Assembly (NCBI RefSeq): GCF_003024525.3
Contig: NZ_CP035934.2
Span: forward strand, 248,001 to 312,000
From: Acinetobacter cumulans
GTDB taxonomy: Bacteria > Pseudomonadota > Gammaproteobacteria > Pseudomonadales > Moraxellaceae
Direction of reading: 5' to 3'
Length of the DNA: 64,000 nucleotides
Under the pieces are notes generated by a model. It did not search any database. It was not told the DNA's origin and saw nothing but the letters and a program-made list of their open reading frames with translations. A program made the position numbers and the translations under genes. Below are positions 1 to 9,260 of this stretch, piece after piece. The stretch's first letter is position 1; every line of letters begins with the position of its first letter.

Positions 1-679
<679 letters not shown>

Positions 680-875
680 ACAACACCCAAACAGTTGTTG
701 TACGAACTGCGCAAGCAGTGAGCAGAGATTGATTCATTAAAGACCAAACGGTCTTGAAATACTTGATTCAGCTAACGCTAGAACATACAATTCGACTCAG
801 ATATGATCTGTTAATAACTCATTTGACGAAAGTTCGGCATCCAAGTAAGACCAAACGAGTAAGCATCCAAGTTGT
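680..875 (+). other. 23S-5S internal transcribed spacer
   Basis: About 195 bases between the 23S end and the 5S start, AT-rich and without a tRNA-like cloverleaf. It would be removed during rRNA processing. Nothing else is recognisable in it. Confidence 0.8.
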
Positions 876-990
876 GCTGGCGACAATAGCAAGAGTGAAC
901 CACCTGATCCCTTCCCGAACTCAGAAGTGAAACCTCTTAGCGCTGATGGTAGTGTGGGGTTACCCATGTGAGAGTAAGTCATCGCCAGCT
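876..990 (+). rRNA. rrf: 5S ribosomal RNA
   Basis: About 115 nt. The ends are complementary (GCTGGCGA at the 5' end, TCGCCAGC at the 3' end), forming helix I. The internal stretch with CCGAACTCAGAAGTGAAAC is the conserved 5S loop region. It lies directly downstream of 23S and upstream of a strong terminator, as expected for the distal end of an rRNA operon. Confidence 0.97.
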
Positions 991-1000
991 CATTATTCGA

Positions 1001-1034
1001 AACACCCCCTGACTAGTGCAGGGGGTGTTTTTTT
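1001..1034 (+). terminator. rRNA operon rho-independent terminator
   Basis: Stem AACACCCCCT / AGGGGGTGTT around a short loop, followed by a run of T. It closes the rRNA operon. Confidence 0.95.
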
Positions 1035-1924
1035 ATGTGTGAAATATTTTAGAAATTAGAAAAATTGGAATGTTATAAATAAAGAATATACAGAAAGAGG
1101 GCTTGGAGGCTACTAGAAGGCTGGCTCAGAAAGCGTGTAGGGCAGGGCGAGCTATCAGTGTTGAGGATATGTCCATTGCAGTGTTTTTAACGCTAAGAGG
1201 CTCAATAGTATGATCGAGTGAGCTTAGCATCTGCAAATCCATTGATCATTCAGCTTATTATAAAGCAGTTAAAATGATGGCTAATATCAATATATCTGTG
1301 TGCTCATAATAATCTTATGAGAGCTATAAGGTTAAATTTATAAGTAATATTGCTCATTTATATTTATGCTATTTGGCATTTTTTAGGCTTTCACATGGTA
1401 ATGGTATTTATTTTTTTAGGCGAAATCTAGATTTTTTCGCCAAATTTGACGATTTTAAGCTCGTTTTTTACATAAAAAAGAGCAATTTTTTGAAAGTAAT
1501 TTCATTTTTGTTGCTATCGAGGATAGATTTCAATACGACCAAAGTTATGTTTGGCGAAAAAAAACAGCAAAAATTGTAATTTTATAAAGTGCGAATCGTA
1601 TCTCATTTGTAATGTGAAAAACTATCAATTTAATAAGAAAATGTGAAATATAACCAATAAATAGACTTTATTAATACAAAATGACTATTATTTGAAATAG
1701 TATGAACTACATCATATTATTCATATTAAATTTGAATAATGATTCAAATTTATAGATATTTATGAGGGTGTTAATGTTTTTTATATTAATATAAGTTTTT
1801 GAAAAACAATAAATAAAAATATTTTTAAGCATTCATTGGTCTTCCGATGAATGGCTTTGATTTTTTAGTTCTAATTAACTTTAATATGCTTATTCCCACA
1901 GTATTTAATAGCCAAAGGTGATTT
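1035..1924. other. AT-rich gene-free gap
   Basis: About 890 bases between the rRNA terminator and the M48 protease gene. The second half is very AT-rich. The longest frame (1373-1579, plus) has Phe/Lys-rich, low-complexity content and no convincing ribosome site, so I do not call it a gene. A small hairpin (GGCGAAA / TTTCGCC, 1419-1441) is present. A stretch of about 46 open codons near 1076-1212 lacks an initial start codon and is probably chance. Confidence 0.6.
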
Positions 1925-2764
1925 ATGAGAAATCTTAATTTTTTAGCGATGACACTAGGCTGTTTGTTGTTTACTGGTTGCATGAGTACTACAAAAATGG
2001 GTACGGCTGGTGCTGAGCGTAAACAATTTATGGTGATTCCTGAAAAAGTATGGAATGCACAATCGGATAAATCTTATAAACGGTTTGTGAATCAAGCAAA
2101 AGATAAGCAAGTTTTAGTGATTGACCGTAAATTGGATCATGTACTAGAAAATCTTAAATCTGAAGCTGATGTTTTTCGTACTGGGGCGAAAGCTTGGAAT
2201 TGGGATATCAAAGGGAATTTAAATGGTGAGTTAAATGCACACTCATTACCAGGTGGCAAAATTATTGTGAATACGGGTTTGTATTGGGGATTAAAGCTGA
2301 ATGAAGATGAGCTTGCATTTGTAATTGCGCATGAAATGGCACATTCACTCCGCGATCATAACCGTGAAAAAGCATCAATTATGTTGGCAAGTAATGTTGC
2401 GCTATTAACGGCTACAGCTGGCGTTGGCGGTATTGCTTCAGCAGCGGCAAGTGCTGCGAGCCAAACAGCGATGATTCCACAAGGTTGGAACATTGAGGTT
2501 GAAGCAGATCTTATTGGTTTAGATATTATGTCACGTGCAGGATATAACCCTGATGCAGCCGTGAAATTCTGGAATAAGTTCCAAGCCGAAAGTATTCGTC
2601 GCAAAGCATATAATGTTAAACCATTAATGAATGATGATTTATTTGCAAAACGTATGGCCAATATTGAAAAAAACCTACCTGCTATGCAAGTAAAATATGA
2701 ACAAGCTTTAGCAGTGAAAGGGCAGGCAGATCGTTATACGACACAAACAATTGTAAAAAACTAA
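1925..2764 (+). CDS. M48-family metalloprotease lipoprotein
   Basis: 279 aa. The N-terminus is a lipoprotein signal peptide with lipobox LFTGC, lipidated Cys at residue 19, so the protein should be membrane-anchored on the periplasmic side. The zinc-protease motif HEMAH is at 136-140 and the third metal ligand is likely Glu193 in EADLIGLD. This pattern fits the M48 family of small periplasmic proteases (LoiP/YcaL type), which clip misassembled envelope proteins; the substrate here is unknown. AAGGTG lies about 6 bases before the ATG. It is monocistronic, with its own terminator downstream. Confidence 0.9.
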   Translation: MRNLNFLAMTLGCLLFTGCMSTTKMGTAGAERKQFMVIPEKVWNAQSDKSYKRFVNQAKDKQVLVIDRKLDHVLENLKSEADVFRTGAKAWNWDIKGNLNGELNAHSLPGGKIIVNTGLYWGLKLNEDELAFVIAHEMAHSLRDHNREKASIMLASNVALLTATAGVGGIASAAASAASQTAMIPQGWNIEVEADLIGLDIMSRAGYNPDAAVKFWNKFQAESIRRKAYNVKPLMNDDLFAKRMANIEKNLPAMQVKYEQALAVKGQADRYTTQTIVKN

Positions 2765-2784
2765 TATGTACATGTTCCAAGTTT

Positions 2785-2811
2785 AGGGCGCCTCCAGGCG
2801 CTCTTTTTTTT
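2785..2811 (+). terminator. Rho-independent terminator after M48 protease
   Basis: Stem AGGGCGCCT / AGGCGCTCT with one wobble pair, then eight T. Confidence 0.9.
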
Positions 2812-2961
2812 ATGTGCTGTCTGTATGAAATTATAATTATTAGTTAACAGGTTTTGTATAAATTATAATCAAGCAAGCTGAATGGAATTCATGGTAAAAT
2901 GATCGGCTTTCATCTTTGATCTACTTTTGATCTTCCATCTGCCAGCCGAGAATTGCTAGCC

Positions 2962-5373
2962 ATGTCTACTGCTTATACCATGCAGACAGCGCCTAAAGCG
3001 TTGTTTGATTACGACAAATATTGGGCGTCATGCTTTGAACCAGCGCCCTTTTTGCCGATGTCACGTGAGGAAATGGACCAACTCGGTTGGGATAGTTGTG
3101 ACTTCATTTTTGTTTGTGGTGATGCTTATATCGATCATCCATCATTTGTGACAGGTATTATTGGTCGTACTTTGGAAGCTCAAGGTTTTCGCGTAGGTAT
3201 TATTTCGCAACCTGATTGGACTTCTGCTGAAGCATTTAAAGTGCTGGGTAAACCGAATATTGCCTGGGGTGTATCGGCAGGCAACATGGACTCTATGATC
3301 AACCGTTATACGGCTGACCGTAAAATCCGTTCAGATGATGCTTATTCGCCAGATAATCTGCCAAATAAACGCCCAGACCGTGCCGCAACAGTATATTGCC
3401 AGCGTGTCCGTGAAGCTTATCCTGATGTTCCTGTGCTTTTAGGTGGTATTGAAGGTTCATTACGTCGTATTGCACATTATGACTATTGGTCAGATAAAGT
3501 GCGTCGCTCAATTTTGATGGATTCAAAAGCCGATTTACTCATGTATGGTAATGGTGAGCGTTCAATCATTGAGGTGATGCATCGTTTAGCCAAAGGCGAA
3601 AAAATCCACGAGATTACCGATGTTCGTGGTACTGCATTTATTATTAATAAGCATAATCGCGCGTCAAAAGCGAAGTTTGTAGAAATCGCATCCAATGATG
3701 TGGATACTATTGGTCGCGTTGATCCCATCATCAACCCTTATGTCATGACCGAAGATTTAGATGGTTGTGAGATTGAACAAGATAAAGGCAACAGCTTAGC
3801 CAATTATCAAAACTTCCAAAAAGAATTGGTTGCTAATCCAATTGTGCGTGAAGGTGATCAACTTGATAGCGACACGCAAATTGTACAGCTACAGCCCTCA
3901 TCGAAAGCAATTAAACACAAATTACCACCGCGTGAGTTAGCTGTAATTCGTTTGCCTGCTTTTGAAGAGGTGGTGAATGACCCTGTGCTTTATGCACATG
4001 CTAACCGTATTTTACATTTGGAAACCAATCCAGGTAATGCACGTGCTTTGGTACAAAAGCATGGCGAACGTGATGTTTGGTTAAACCCACCGCCAATTCC
4101 GTTAACTACGGAAGAAATGGATTATGTCTTTGATTTTCCATACGCGCGTTTACCACATCCATCTTATGGTCAAGCACGTTTTCCAGCGTTTGACATGATT
4201 AAGTTCTCTGTGAACATTATGCGTGGCTGTTTTGGTGGTTGTACCTTCTGCTCGATTACCGAACATGAAGGTCGTATCATTCAAAACCGTTCTGAAGAAT
4301 CGATTTTGCGTGAAGTTGAAAAGATTCGCGACACTGCGCCAGGCTTCACAGGGATTATTTCAGACTTAGGTGGTCCAACGGCAAATATGTACCGTTTGGC
4401 ATGTAAAGATCCTGAAATTGAAAAGAACTGTCGTAAGCCATCATGTGTATTCCCAGGGGTTTGCCAAAACTTACATACTGATCACGCACCTTTAACTCAG
4501 CTCTACCGTAAGGCACGTGCATTAAAGGGTATTAAAAAGATTTTGATCGGCTCTGGTTTGCGTTATGACCTAGCGGTGCTTAATCCTGAATATGTCAAAG
4601 AGTTGGTGACACATCATGTCGGTGGTTATTTAAAAATTGCACCTGAACATACCGAAAAAGGCCCATTATCGAAGATGATGAAACCTGGTATTGGTACTTA
4701 TGACCGCTTTAAGCAAATGTTTGATCGCTTTAGTAAAGAAGCAGGTAAAGAGCAATATCTGATTCCTTACTTCATTGCGGCGCATCCGGGTACAACCGAT
4801 TACGATATGATGAACCTTGCTGTTTGGTTGAAAAAGAACGGTTTCCGTGCCGATCAGGTACAAACCTTCTATCCATCACCAATGGCAACAGCAACGACCA
4901 TGTACTACACGGGTAAAAACCCGCTGGCGAAAGTCGCGCGTTATACTGAAGATGTAGATATTGTGAAAGGTGAGAAGCGACGTCGTTTGCATAAAGCATT
5001 CTTACGTTATCATGATCCAAATAACTGGCCATTATTACGTGAAGCTTTGAAGGAAATGGGTCGCCAAGATTTGATTGGTAATTCTAAGCAACATTTGATT
5101 CCAACCTATCAGCCTGCAAGTGTAGAAGGTGAATACAAGTCAGCACGTAAGAAAAATTCAAGCGTGGCGGGCGATTCACAAAAACGTACTGGTGAGCAAG
5201 GTAATCGCACGAAGGCTGCACAAGGTCAACGCCCTTCAAATACCAAAAAACGCCCAGAACAAGGTCAGATTTTGACGCAGCATACAGGTTTACCGCCACG
5301 TGAAACAGGTGACAAAAAACCTTTTTCTGGTAGTCAAACGAAAGGAAAGTCTAAGTCTAAATCACGTGCTTAA
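2962..5373 (+). CDS. ygiQ: YgiQ family radical SAM protein
   Basis: 803 aa from the ATG at 2962; an in-frame TTG nine bases earlier (2953) is the less likely start. The N-terminal UPF0313-type region is followed mid-protein by the radical-SAM cluster motif CFGGCTFC (CxxxCxxC), expected to hold a [4Fe-4S] cluster that cleaves S-adenosylmethionine. The last 80 or so residues are a basic, low-complexity Lys/Gln/Ser tail that may bind nucleic acid. The family is widespread but its reaction is unknown. It stands alone between two terminators. The family call is secure; the biological role is not known. Confidence 0.93.
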   Translation: MSTAYTMQTAPKALFDYDKYWASCFEPAPFLPMSREEMDQLGWDSCDFIFVCGDAYIDHPSFVTGIIGRTLEAQGFRVGIISQPDWTSAEAFKVLGKPNIAWGVSAGNMDSMINRYTADRKIRSDDAYSPDNLPNKRPDRAATVYCQRVREAYPDVPVLLGGIEGSLRRIAHYDYWSDKVRRSILMDSKADLLMYGNGERSIIEVMHRLAKGEKIHEITDVRGTAFIINKHNRASKAKFVEIASNDVDTIGRVDPIINPYVMTEDLDGCEIEQDKGNSLANYQNFQKELVANPIVREGDQLDSDTQIVQLQPSSKAIKHKLPPRELAVIRLPAFEEVVNDPVLYAHANRILHLETNPGNARALVQKHGERDVWLNPPPIPLTTEEMDYVFDFPYARLPHPSYGQARFPAFDMIKFSVNIMRGCFGGCTFCSITEHEGRIIQNRSEESILREVEKIRDTAPGFTGIISDLGGPTANMYRLACKDPEIEKNCRKPSCVFPGVCQNLHTDHAPLTQLYRKARALKGIKKILIGSGLRYDLAVLNPEYVKELVTHHVGGYLKIAPEHTEKGPLSKMMKPGIGTYDRFKQMFDRFSKEAGKEQYLIPYFIAAHPGTTDYDMMNLAVWLKKNGFRADQVQTFYPSPMATATTMYYTGKNPLAKVARYTEDVDIVKGEKRRRLHKAFLRYHDPNNWPLLREALKEMGRQDLIGNSKQHLIPTYQPASVEGEYKSARKKNSSVAGDSQKRTGEQGNRTKAAQGQRPSNTKKRPEQGQILTQHTGLPPRETGDKKPFSGSQTKGKSKSKSRA

Positions 5374-5390
5374 AGTTCATATTAAAATTT

Positions 5391-5420
5391 AAAAAAAGGA
5401 TGCTTCGGCATCCTTTTTTA
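5391..5420. terminator. Terminator after ygiQ
   Basis: Stem GGATGC-TTCG-GCATCC with an upstream A run and downstream T run. The tetraloop is very stable, and the symmetry allows function in both directions. Confidence 0.93.
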
Positions 5421-5544
5421 TGTGCTTGATTTAGGTGTTCGACATGAACCCTATATTGGTCTTGGTTTTTATGCATTTGGTGCTGAAAATATGGTGAGAT
5501 GGACATCTGGTATGCATTTTGTCGGAATTGTGGTTGGGTTTTAA
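5410..5544 (+). pseudogene. Possible C-terminal remnant of an outer-membrane beta-barrel gene
   Basis: This frame is open from inside the ygiQ terminator to a TAA at 5542-5544 and has no plausible start. The last 35 or so residues include PYIGLGFYAFGAE and end SGMHFVGIVVGF. Alternating hydrophobic residues with aromatic positions and a terminal Phe are the signature of the last strand of an outer-membrane barrel (BAM recognition signal). The likeliest reading is that a deletion fused the 3' end of a porin-like gene to the ygiQ terminator. I cannot name the parent family. The rest of the gap (5545-5820) shows nothing I can support. Confidence 0.4.
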
Positions 5545-5820
5545 ATCTGTGCTTGCCAGCTTTTCTGCGAATGATCTACAGTGTGAAATAGGGCAAATGA
5601 TTTGCCTTTGCTGTTCTAGTCCAATGGATTGAATATTTGAAAGTTACGCTATTTTGTAAATTTGGATATGTTTTTCGTGAGGATTGGAAGCAAATTGATG
5701 ATTTGGACAATTTAAAATAAAACAGACTGTACACTCGATAGAATATCCCAGCGTTTTGATGGTGGGTAAAGCTAGTGGTGCAGTCCGAATGATTATAAGA
5801 AATGTAAAGGATTATGTAAC

Positions 5821-6360
5821 ATGGCAATTTATATTGTAATAGGGAGTATTTTACTCCTCTGTATGCTAATGATTGCTTGGAAAAGTTTAGAAACTGGAGA
5901 AAAGCAACAGGATAGCGCGCTTAAACAACGTGCGATCTTTAATATCAATGAGCAATTGACCTATACACGGCTTAAGGAAATTTTACCGAGCCATATTGTA
6001 TTGGCACATGTTTCTTTTGATGCCTTATTAACAACCAAATATTATCGGACACGTAATAAATACCGTAATATGGTCGCTGATTTTGTTATTTTAGATCAAA
6101 ATCAACAAGTAACTGCAATTGTAGCAGTGGATGATCCTATGGTTCTCAAACGTCCACAGCTTGCACAATATCAAGATGCGCTATTGGAAATGGCGGGATA
6201 CCGTGTAGTGCGATATGACGATGTACCAGAGTATTTTCAACTTCGGGAAGATTTCTTAAATCCGAATGCTCCAATTTTAAATACGCCGACTGTCAATGGT
6301 TTAAAGAAATATCACCTTTATTCTGATTTAGAGCGCAAGAAAGTGAAGTTATTGAGTTAG
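5821..6360 (+). CDS. DUF2726 domain protein, membrane-anchored
   Basis: 179 aa. Residues 3-20 form one hydrophobic membrane segment. After a charged linker comes a soluble domain (about 45-150) with the pattern of DUF2726: a conserved start, ADFVILD, AIVAVDD, and a late GYRVVRYDD strand. This alpha/beta arrangement resembles restriction-endonuclease-like nuclease folds, and the family sometimes occurs with topoisomerase-type zinc fingers, but no activity is established. AAAGGA lies 9 bases before the ATG. It is monocistronic and convergent with ridA across a shared terminator. Confidence 0.8.
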   Translation: MAIYIVIGSILLLCMLMIAWKSLETGEKQQDSALKQRAIFNINEQLTYTRLKEILPSHIVLAHVSFDALLTTKYYRTRNKYRNMVADFVILDQNQQVTAIVAVDDPMVLKRPQLAQYQDALLEMAGYRVVRYDDVPEYFQLREDFLNPNAPILNTPTVNGLKKYHLYSDLERKKVKLLS

Positions 6361-6391
6361 CTGTTCAAGTCGGTATATCAATCATTTTTTT

Positions 6392-6420
6392 AAAAGCATG
6401 CAGAAGCATGCTTTTTTATT
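6392..6420. terminator. Bidirectional terminator between DUF2726 gene and ridA
   Basis: Stem AAAGCATGC / GCATGCTTT with A and T runs on either side, able to serve both convergent genes. Confidence 0.88.
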
Positions 6421-6434
6421 TTTAAATTAACGAT

Positions 6435-6800
6435 TTAAGCTGTTGCGACTGGCTTAATAGCCACAACGGTCATTTCAACCAATACTTCAGGTAAATACAT
6501 TTTTGCTTCTACACAGGTGCGGGGTAAGGCCTCGATGTCTGCTACCCATGCATCCCAAACTTCATTAAAAGCGGCGTAGTCTTGCTCAATATCCTTTAAA
6601 TATATGGTCACAGACATGATCTGACTTTTATCTGTGCCAGCATCTGCCAAAAACTGGTCAATAATGTCGAGGGTTTGTTGGGTTTGGCCTCGAATATCTA
6701 AGCTGGTATCTGTGGCAAGTTGACCTGCCAAATGGACTAAATTTCCAGCGATAGCAATTTCAGAAAAGCGCGAAGAGACATGAAGTCTTTGTATGGTCAT
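6435..6800 (-). CDS. RidA family protein (YjgF/YER057c/UK114)
   Basis: 121 aa, the usual length for the family. It has the N-terminal strand and the conserved segments NLVHLAGQLATDTS, QTQQTLDIIDQFLADAG, MSVTIYLKD and the late PRTCVEAKMYLPEVLVEM. The Arg in PRTCVE is the conserved active-site arginine of RidA-type imine deaminases, which hydrolyse reactive enamine/imine intermediates released by PLP enzymes. Whether this copy is the housekeeping RidA or one of the Rid2-7 subgroups cannot be settled by eye. Its ATG overlaps the TGA of an upstream frame (ATGA), which suggests translational coupling to a gene that now appears broken. Confidence 0.88.
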   Translation of the reverse strand: MTIQRLHVSSRFSEIAIAGNLVHLAGQLATDTSLDIRGQTQQTLDIIDQFLADAGTDKSQIMSVTIYLKDIEQDYAAFNEVWDAWVADIEALPRTCVEAKMYLPEVLVEMTVVAIKPVATA

Positions 6801-7075
6801 GAATTTAGTCCTGTGTTTTGTGCATTTAAGGCCTTAAACAATCTTAACGTAGCCAAATCACCAATTAAACTAGCAAATAGCACATTTCATGCTGATCCAA
6901 ACGGTTGGCAACCCAAGCAAAAAACAGAATGTTTATACAGTGTATTGCACCCATCATGAGGGATAAAGCTGTAGCAATTGACGATAATAGTGCTAAACAA
7001 TTTAAAGCGTCTTTATGCGCATATTTTTTTAAAAGCTGGTTTAGCTGAAGGGGGGAGGCAGGAGACATGCAACAT
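6799..7075 (-). pseudogene. Small membrane-protein gene with a probable frameshift, upstream of ridA
   Basis: Reading minus-strand from an ATG near 7068, one frame gives about 67 residues with two hydrophobic stretches (NCLALLSSIATALSLMMG and INILFFAWVANRL) and ends at a TAA near 6865. From about 6883 a second frame continues in protein-like sequence (LFASLIGDLATLRLFKALNA) and ends in a TGA that overlaps the ridA start as ATGA. Joining them by one frameshift near 6880-6890 gives about 90 residues, which makes better sense than either piece alone. Family unknown. It could be a sequencing error, a true pseudogene, or two chance frames. Confidence 0.38.
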
Positions 7076-7301
7076 GCAAGAGAAGTGTTCCATGAATGAC
7101 AGCAGAGATGTCCTGCAATATTCGGATTGATCGTCACGCCAACTACAGGACATTATGCTGAAAGTAAAGGTGATTTTCAGCATCTCAGCGTATACATGGA
7201 TAAATGCACCGCGCTGATAGATTACTCTATATTGTGGCAATGTGAAGTATAAATTGCTTTAATTTTATTCTTTTGTGTAAAAGTTGAGCGTTAAGAAGGA
7301 A

Positions 7302-8357
7302 CTAAAGCAGTGAAAGCTGGGCATCGGCTTGTACTTCACTCAATTGATACACGCCAATACCAATTAAACGAAATTGCAAATTTGGAGCGATATGCATTTC
7401 TTCTAATAGTTGCGTAAGGGCTTGATGCAGTTCTTGTTTACTGTGTAAGACGTGTTTAAAGCTTTTACTGTGTTGGATGACTTGGAAATTTTTCAGCTTA
7501 AGTTTGGCTGATACACCACGGGCGTGAAGTTGTTTTTTTTCGAGGGCATTCCAGACTTGATCAATCAGTTTGGGCCAATAAGGCAGGCATTGTTGTAGAT
7601 TATAATCTGCATCAAATGTGGTTTCTTTCGAGATTTGCTGCCGTTGACGTTCGCTTTGAACAGCTCGCTCATCAATGCCTTGTGCATATAAAAATAATTG
7701 TTTGCCATATTTGCCAAAGTGTTGGATCAGCAGATTTTCATCTACTTGTTGTAAATCGCCAAGTGTTTCTAAATTTAGGCTTTTAAGTTTTTCTTGCGTG
7801 ACTTTGCCTACCCCTGGAATTTTCTTGAGCGCCAAGTGCTGGATAAATTGTTGTACCTGATTGGGTTTAATTACACAAATGCCATTAGGCTTATTCCAAT
7901 CTGAGGCAATTTTGGCCAAAAATTTATTGGGCGCAACGCCAGCAGAGGCGGTGAGTCCTGTGGTATTAAAAATATCGGCACGGATCTGTTCAGCAACCGC
8001 AGTTGCACTGGGCAGGTTTTGCAAATTTTCAGTCACATCTAAATAGGCTTCATCTAGCGAGAGTGGTTCAATTTGCGTGGTATAACGCTGAAAAATTTGG
8101 TGGATTTGTGCTGATACTGCTCGGTATTTATCAAAATTTGGTTCAATAACGGTCACTTGTGGGCAGAGCTTAAGCGCTTGGCTCATCGACATGGCTGAGC
8201 GCAGGCCAAATTCACGCGCAGGATAGGAGGCCGCACAAATCACAGCCCGTGGATGGTGTGAAGATACCACCACAGGTAAATGGCTCAGCTCGGGACGCTC
8301 TCTTAACTCTACAGAGGCATAAAAAGCGTCCATATCAATATGGATAATTTTGCGCAT
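7302..8357 (-). CDS. dinB: DNA polymerase IV (Y-family translesion polymerase)
   Basis: 351 aa, normal for DinB. The start [17 protein letters not shown] holds the first metal-binding Asp (D8) and the steric-gate Phe/Tyr region. SLDEAYLD near residue 103 carries the catalytic Asp-Glu pair. The helix-hairpin-helix thumb ([12 protein letters not shown]) follows, then the little-finger domain. It copies past bulky or alkylated bases with low fidelity. It lies 28 bases downstream of the GH25 gene on the same strand and may be co-transcribed with it. I saw no LexA-type SOS box. Confidence 0.97.
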   Translation of the reverse strand: MRKIIHIDMDAFYASVELRERPELSHLPVVVSSHHPRAVICAASYPAREFGLRSAMSMSQALKLCPQVTVIEPNFDKYRAVSAQIHQIFQRYTTQIEPLSLDEAYLDVTENLQNLPSATAVAEQIRADIFNTTGLTASAGVAPNKFLAKIASDWNKPNGICVIKPNQVQQFIQHLALKKIPGVGKVTQEKLKSLNLETLGDLQQVDENLLIQHFGKYGKQLFLYAQGIDERAVQSERQRQQISKETTFDADYNLQQCLPYWPKLIDQVWNALEKKQLHARGVSAKLKLKNFQVIQHSKSFKHVLHSKQELHQALTQLLEEMHIAPNLQFRLIGIGVYQLSEVQADAQLSLL

Positions 8358-8385
8358 AGGCGGATCTTAAGTGCTTAGGTCGAAC

Positions 8386-9159
8386 TTATTTTGGAGCAGT
8401 CTTTTGTTTAAGTTGAGGTGGATAGAGGCCATTTTTGAGTAAAAAAGCCTGCCATTGTTTTTGGCTTCCCTGAAACACATTGAGGTCAACTGTGGTGGCA
8501 ATCCCGCGTATTTGACCTTGATTGGTATGCTGCCAAAATAGCCACTCAGGTTGGTCTTTTAAATCAGGCTTGCCTTTGTATTCACGTACCCAAAGTGGGG
8601 TATTGCGAAACTCACCTGCCAACACAATATTATAAAAAGACTTCGACACATAAAAAATGGGCTGCTTACCATAGTGCTGTGCCAAACGATCATGCATGTA
8701 TTGAATTTCTTGCAGCATTTGTTGTTTGCTATACGTATTTATACATTGACTGTCATATTCGAGGTCAATCACAGGGGGCAAGGCATCGTCTTTATTGGGT
8801 ACGGTTGCAATAAAGTTTTCAGCCTGAATTTTGCCATCACGACATAACCGGTAAAAGTGGTAGGCACCAACTAAAAAACCACGTTCACGGGCTTGCAACC
8901 AGTTGTCTTGGAACTTGGTGTCTTTGAAGTCGCCACCTTCGGTGGCTTTCAAGTACACAAATTGAAATTTTTCAGGGGAGATTTTATTCCACTGAATATC
9001 CTTTTGATGATGTGAAACGTCGAAGCCTTTGACTGGATACTCTTCTGCACTGGCAGGTCGATGAGGCACCAACAGCATATAAATCAGTAGGGCGATCATC
9101 GCTAGACCTGTGACACCGATATAGGGTGTGTATGATCTGAGTGCAGATGATTTTTTCAT
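8386..9159 (-). CDS. GH25-family muramidase (lysozyme), membrane-anchored
   Basis: 257 aa. A single hydrophobic helix (about 13-31) follows a short basic N-terminus; it may be a signal anchor or a signal peptide cut near ASAEE. The rest is a complete glycoside hydrolase 25 barrel: GFDVSHHQ at the start of strand 1, FVYLKATEGGDFKD, GFLVGAYHFYR and PPVIDLEYDS, whose Asp and Glu are the catalytic pair, then LWVREY and LFWQHTNQG. GH25 enzymes cleave the MurNAc-GlcNAc bond of peptidoglycan. They are commoner in phages and Gram-positives, but chromosomal copies occur in Acinetobacter. It may remodel the wall or act on competitors. Confidence 0.92.
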   Translation of the reverse strand: MKKSSALRSYTPYIGVTGLAMIALLIYMLLVPHRPASAEEYPVKGFDVSHHQKDIQWNKISPEKFQFVYLKATEGGDFKDTKFQDNWLQARERGFLVGAYHFYRLCRDGKIQAENFIATVPNKDDALPPVIDLEYDSQCINTYSKQQMLQEIQYMHDRLAQHYGKQPIFYVSKSFYNIVLAGEFRNTPLWVREYKGKPDLKDQPEWLFWQHTNQGQIRGIATTVDLNVFQGSQKQWQAFLLKNGLYPPQLKQKTAPK

Positions 9160-9260
9160 AAGAGATCAAAGTCTTTTAAAGAGATCTCTATGATAGCGCG
9201 AAGTTTCTAAGCACACTATGTACTTTCTGCATCGAGTAAGACGACAGATGATTTGTCGCA

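Noticed and set aside
1419-1441. GGCGAAA/TTTCGCC hairpin
   Set aside because: Short, isolated, in an AT-rich gap; could arise by chance.
1373-1579. 68-codon plus-strand frame in the gap after the rRNA operon
   Set aside because: Phe/Lys-rich composition reflects AT content; no ribosome site, neighbour or family.
5576-5827. 83-codon minus-strand frame before the DUF2726 gene
   Set aside because: Cys/His/Ser-scattered sequence with no fold-like pattern, overlaps the promoter and start of a convincing gene.
9160-9260. LexA-type SOS box upstream of the GH25-dinB pair
   Set aside because: No CTGT-N8-ACAG motif was found, and Acinetobacter lacks a classical LexA.
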